A DNA stretch of 57,130 nt from Streptomyces hilarionis. Its GTDB lineage: Bacteria; Actinomycetota; Actinomycetes; Streptomycetales; Streptomycetaceae. The position numbers and the translations under genes were made by a program. The stretch is from assembly GCF_024539675.1 (NCBI RefSeq), contig NZ_JAHHIT010000061.1, positions 1 to 57,130 on the forward strand, read 5' to 3'. Shown one piece after another: positions 57,101-57,130 of the stretch. The number at the start of each line of letters is the position of its first letter. Position 1 is the first letter of the stretch. The notes below the pieces were generated by a model, which was given only the letters and a program-made list of their open reading frames with translations, searched no databases and was not told the origin of the DNA.

Positions 57101-57130
57101 CGAAGGCGGGGAACGCGGCGACGCGCGCGA
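51117..57130 (-). CDS. Giant secreted RHS/YD-repeat protein, 5' end outside window
   Basis: At least 2,003 codons. The frame is open from the stop at 51117 to the window edge, so the GTG at 57005 is internal. The visible N-terminus reads AAFPAFAAAPGTTAKAGNAA, like the end of a signal peptide. Next come a beta-rich region, a DNRLRE domain (about 55780-56290; WVQNPDYPDSQ, SYLRFDTSKFKG), Fn3-like domains, a long set of YD repeats (about 51800-54100; YAYDxxGR type) and the RHS core (VRLYSPATGRFLTTDPVYGG, near 51480-51530). The last ~95 residues after DLDLTG form a variable tip with hydrophobic helices and two cysteines (GHCLEL, SHGCR). It is exported and probably wall-associated; the tip may be a toxin or a binding domain. 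Confidence 0.9.
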   Translation of the reverse strand, partial: ARVAAFPAFAAAPGTTAKAGNAATRATTPSGAETAASSADSVASAMLMARTRHRRIEALSERTADSTTYALPSGELQTVAYAGPVRVKQDGTWKDIDTSLSDTGSALTPGAAAADIAVSDGGDDELASVTRGKTAFGLGWESRLPNPKVKDNTASYGLGGGQTLSVTALAQGFSENIRLARRPDGDAVSYRIPLNLHGLRLSQARSGHLLLEDSAGKLVAEAPAPMMWDSSKDKASGESAHRARVATRIETAADGSQTLVLTPDEAFLAGATYPVTVDPTTTLAVTTDTWVQNPDYPDSQISSQELKSGTYDAGADTARSYLRFDTSKFKGKHVTGATMSLYNYYSATCDTTGPATLAKRVITSWDSPSVTWGAQPGTTTGSQSSNTGHWGGPTCSPNWSNWTLTSMVQDWAGGIANYGIQLRGADEKDSTTWRRFRSANYTTAGYAPKLVVTYNSYPSVPSSPVISPSQVNAYNGTRYVTSATPTLSARVTDPDGSSTKAQFEVSPDPAYADTTASYTGTTTSVASGSTARLTIPPASALPAGKHLRYRVRANDGTDYGSWSGYTAFTPNTDAPAAPTVTCDAYDANGWTAKAAGPVTCTLDTSSSDGAGYFWGLDDASAPNSKPDTTDGSGGDAQSVAIDPANGWHTLYARTVDAAGNLSAATATYSFGVGAEGAAVVSPQEGDTTARRLTLAARGLTGYTGVTWEYRRGETDGWHTVPVGDVTASGSAVSAWPVAVTGGAAAKLVWNAVDSLSEDGVIQLRAVFTDGSSTGHSQTVGVTLDRDAGTAPTATVGPGTVNELTGDYTLSATDASAFSADVERSYSSRANDKDSEGQARIFGPGWTSAVDAADSDYTQIRGTSATSVELLEADGGTIAFTATSKGGWQPETGAEGVTLTGSLSGTTFTLTDTDANTTVFAKAAATVPTWTLSSSATSVSDSTVTTVSETDDTGKLARPEYVIAPTTAVPAATCQSAPATKGCRVLEFVYADSTTGTDSVPGDHKGQVKAIRLWATDPGASTATAETVASYAYDASGRLRQVWDPRISPALKTQYTYDSDGRVATCTKPGELPWTLAYGKAGSALTAGAGMLLSASRPALAEGSASSTSGTAKTTVLYDVPLSGARAPHQMDAATVAGWGQTEAPTDATAVFPADSVPASNSGSDLTAGDYTRATITYIDADGEQTDAATPGGAVSATDHDAYGHEITALTAANRELALGTADAAADKLAALGLSDLSTADRARQLATVSEYSADGKRLLDEYGPLHQITLSGELKGAGGTLAAGSAVPARSHTSYAYDENRPADAAVSDLVTTTVTGAAVAGYPSDGDTTTVTATYDWSTGQQKATQGGAPTDTVTSYDSAGRVASTRTAGSSGSDAGALGYTYYTADGSGGCGARPEWAGLLCRTAPAAAITNGGGNPAEAVTTVYTYNRWGQTATKAETANGVTRTTTIGTDGAGRNTRSEVTGGIGKDTPATTVTYDQNNGRTATQTSGGHTVSYTYDGLGRVLSYDDGAGNTATRGYDVLDRTVRTTDSAPSTVTYAYDTAGNVKSLTDSVAGAFTGTYDADGALTSEGLPGGYVLAVGTDTVGDPTSREYTAPDGAVVASDTAQYSASGQQLGHTETDGPSIDTAYAYDGSGRLTQASDTTDTGCTTRAYGFDADSNRSSLRTTSDDCDSGTADATTTTTSYAYDSADRLVNPGYAYDAFGRTVAAGDTGLSYYTGDLVASETVGSTRTTWSLDAAYRPAVQTTQAKDANGAWTDTATVTNHYGCGCDSPTWSVSGQGVVRDVRGLEDTLGATTSAGGDVVLQFTDIHGDVTVRRPLDAAAATAVQHFDEYGNAQDPALGGAYGWLGGYQRPSDPLGKVVLMGVRLYSPATGRFLTTDPVYGGNSDAYTYPSDPVNDLDLTGRLLFSWHYYGLRIRFNKHETAQAESWAGLSGKAGTIASLLKIAKATALNFLSIDAYFIEKKAKWAQKVGHCLELQWWWLYPGFVPYTYWGKSHGCR
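57050..57130. repeat. 33-bp perfect inverted repeat abutting the window end
   Basis: Arms 57050-57082 and 57098-57130 are exact complements around the 15-nt loop TCGTACCGGGAGCGG. The right arm stops only because the window ends, so it may be longer. It lies within the RHS coding frame (signal-peptide region), and both arms translate to plausible sequence. Confidence 0.9.

Noticed and set aside
57050..57130. Streptomyces chromosome telomere
   Set aside because: Telomeres carry several short non-coding palindromes; this is one long repeat within a coding frame.
1..57130. CRISPR arrays, rRNA/tRNA genes, insertion sequences, phage integrase
   Set aside because: No regularly spaced repeats, no tRNA- or rRNA-like sequence and no transposase or integrase motifs were seen; the holin-like gene is of the chromosomal type, not a prophage sign.

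Overview
The window is very GC-rich actinobacterial DNA with near-exclusive G/C at third codon positions, frequent GTG starts and many ATGA/GTGA gene overlaps. Its gene families (SpoIIE-type phosphatases, DUF3618, PAS-LuxR, RHS wall proteins, a sugar ABC importer without its own ATPase) point to Streptomyces or a close relative. No rRNA, tRNA, transposase, integrase or CRISPR array was seen. It reads as accessory chromosome: about 50 genes, many in small divergent regulator/operon pairs.

Layout. 0.2-5.3 kb: a carbohydrate importer (binding lipoprotein, two permeases) followed by an (alpha/alpha)6 glycosidase. 5.3-7.6 kb: a methyltransferase, a 7-bp tandem repeat, a holin-like/DUF3618 stress operon with a sigma-B-type promoter, and a corA relic. 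7.6-11.6 kb: a SigK-RskA regulon island (fasciclin lipoprotein, membrane molybdenum oxidoreductase, anti-sigma, ECF sigma) in which two promoters share a 32-nt block. 12.2-14.0 kb: a divergent class III cyclase-like protein coupled to a four-helix membrane protein. 14.6-25.3 kb: two large SpoIIE phosphatase/kinase-like proteins among small metabolic and regulatory genes. 25.4-31.3 kb: a zinc-ribbon protein, a secreted NlpC/P60 hydrolase, a DUF2945 gene beside a broken DUF3140 gene, an Fe-S photolyase and a secreted HAD protein.

31.5-37.9 kb is the most intriguing part. An ATP-grasp ligase, a dikinase whose phosphohistidine domain lies before (not after) its ATP-grasp domain, and an MFS exporter form a fully overlapping operon. 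It is divergent from a PAS-LuxR regulator, with a perfect 13-bp inverted repeat between them. This looks like a small undescribed natural-product module. 38.0-38.9 kb carries a methyltransferase and a palindrome ahead of a small DUF6411 gene.

39.6-43.7 kb: an IclR regulator divergent from a homoserine dehydrogenase, an aldehyde dehydrogenase and a decayed aspartate ammonia-lyase. This is an apparent homoserine-to-fumarate pathway whose last gene is broken. 43.7-48.8 kb: an Lrp regulator, then an operon of amino-acid permease, HAD phosphatase and cyclase-fold hydrolase, with an IclR regulator and a 15-bp palindrome. 48.9-51.0 kb: small membrane proteins and a MOSC protein. 51.1-57.1 kb: a very large RHS/YD-repeat secreted protein whose 5' end lies beyond the window; a 33-bp inverted repeat abuts the window edge.

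Family calls come from reading translations by eye. Promoters, operators and start corrections are inferences from motifs.
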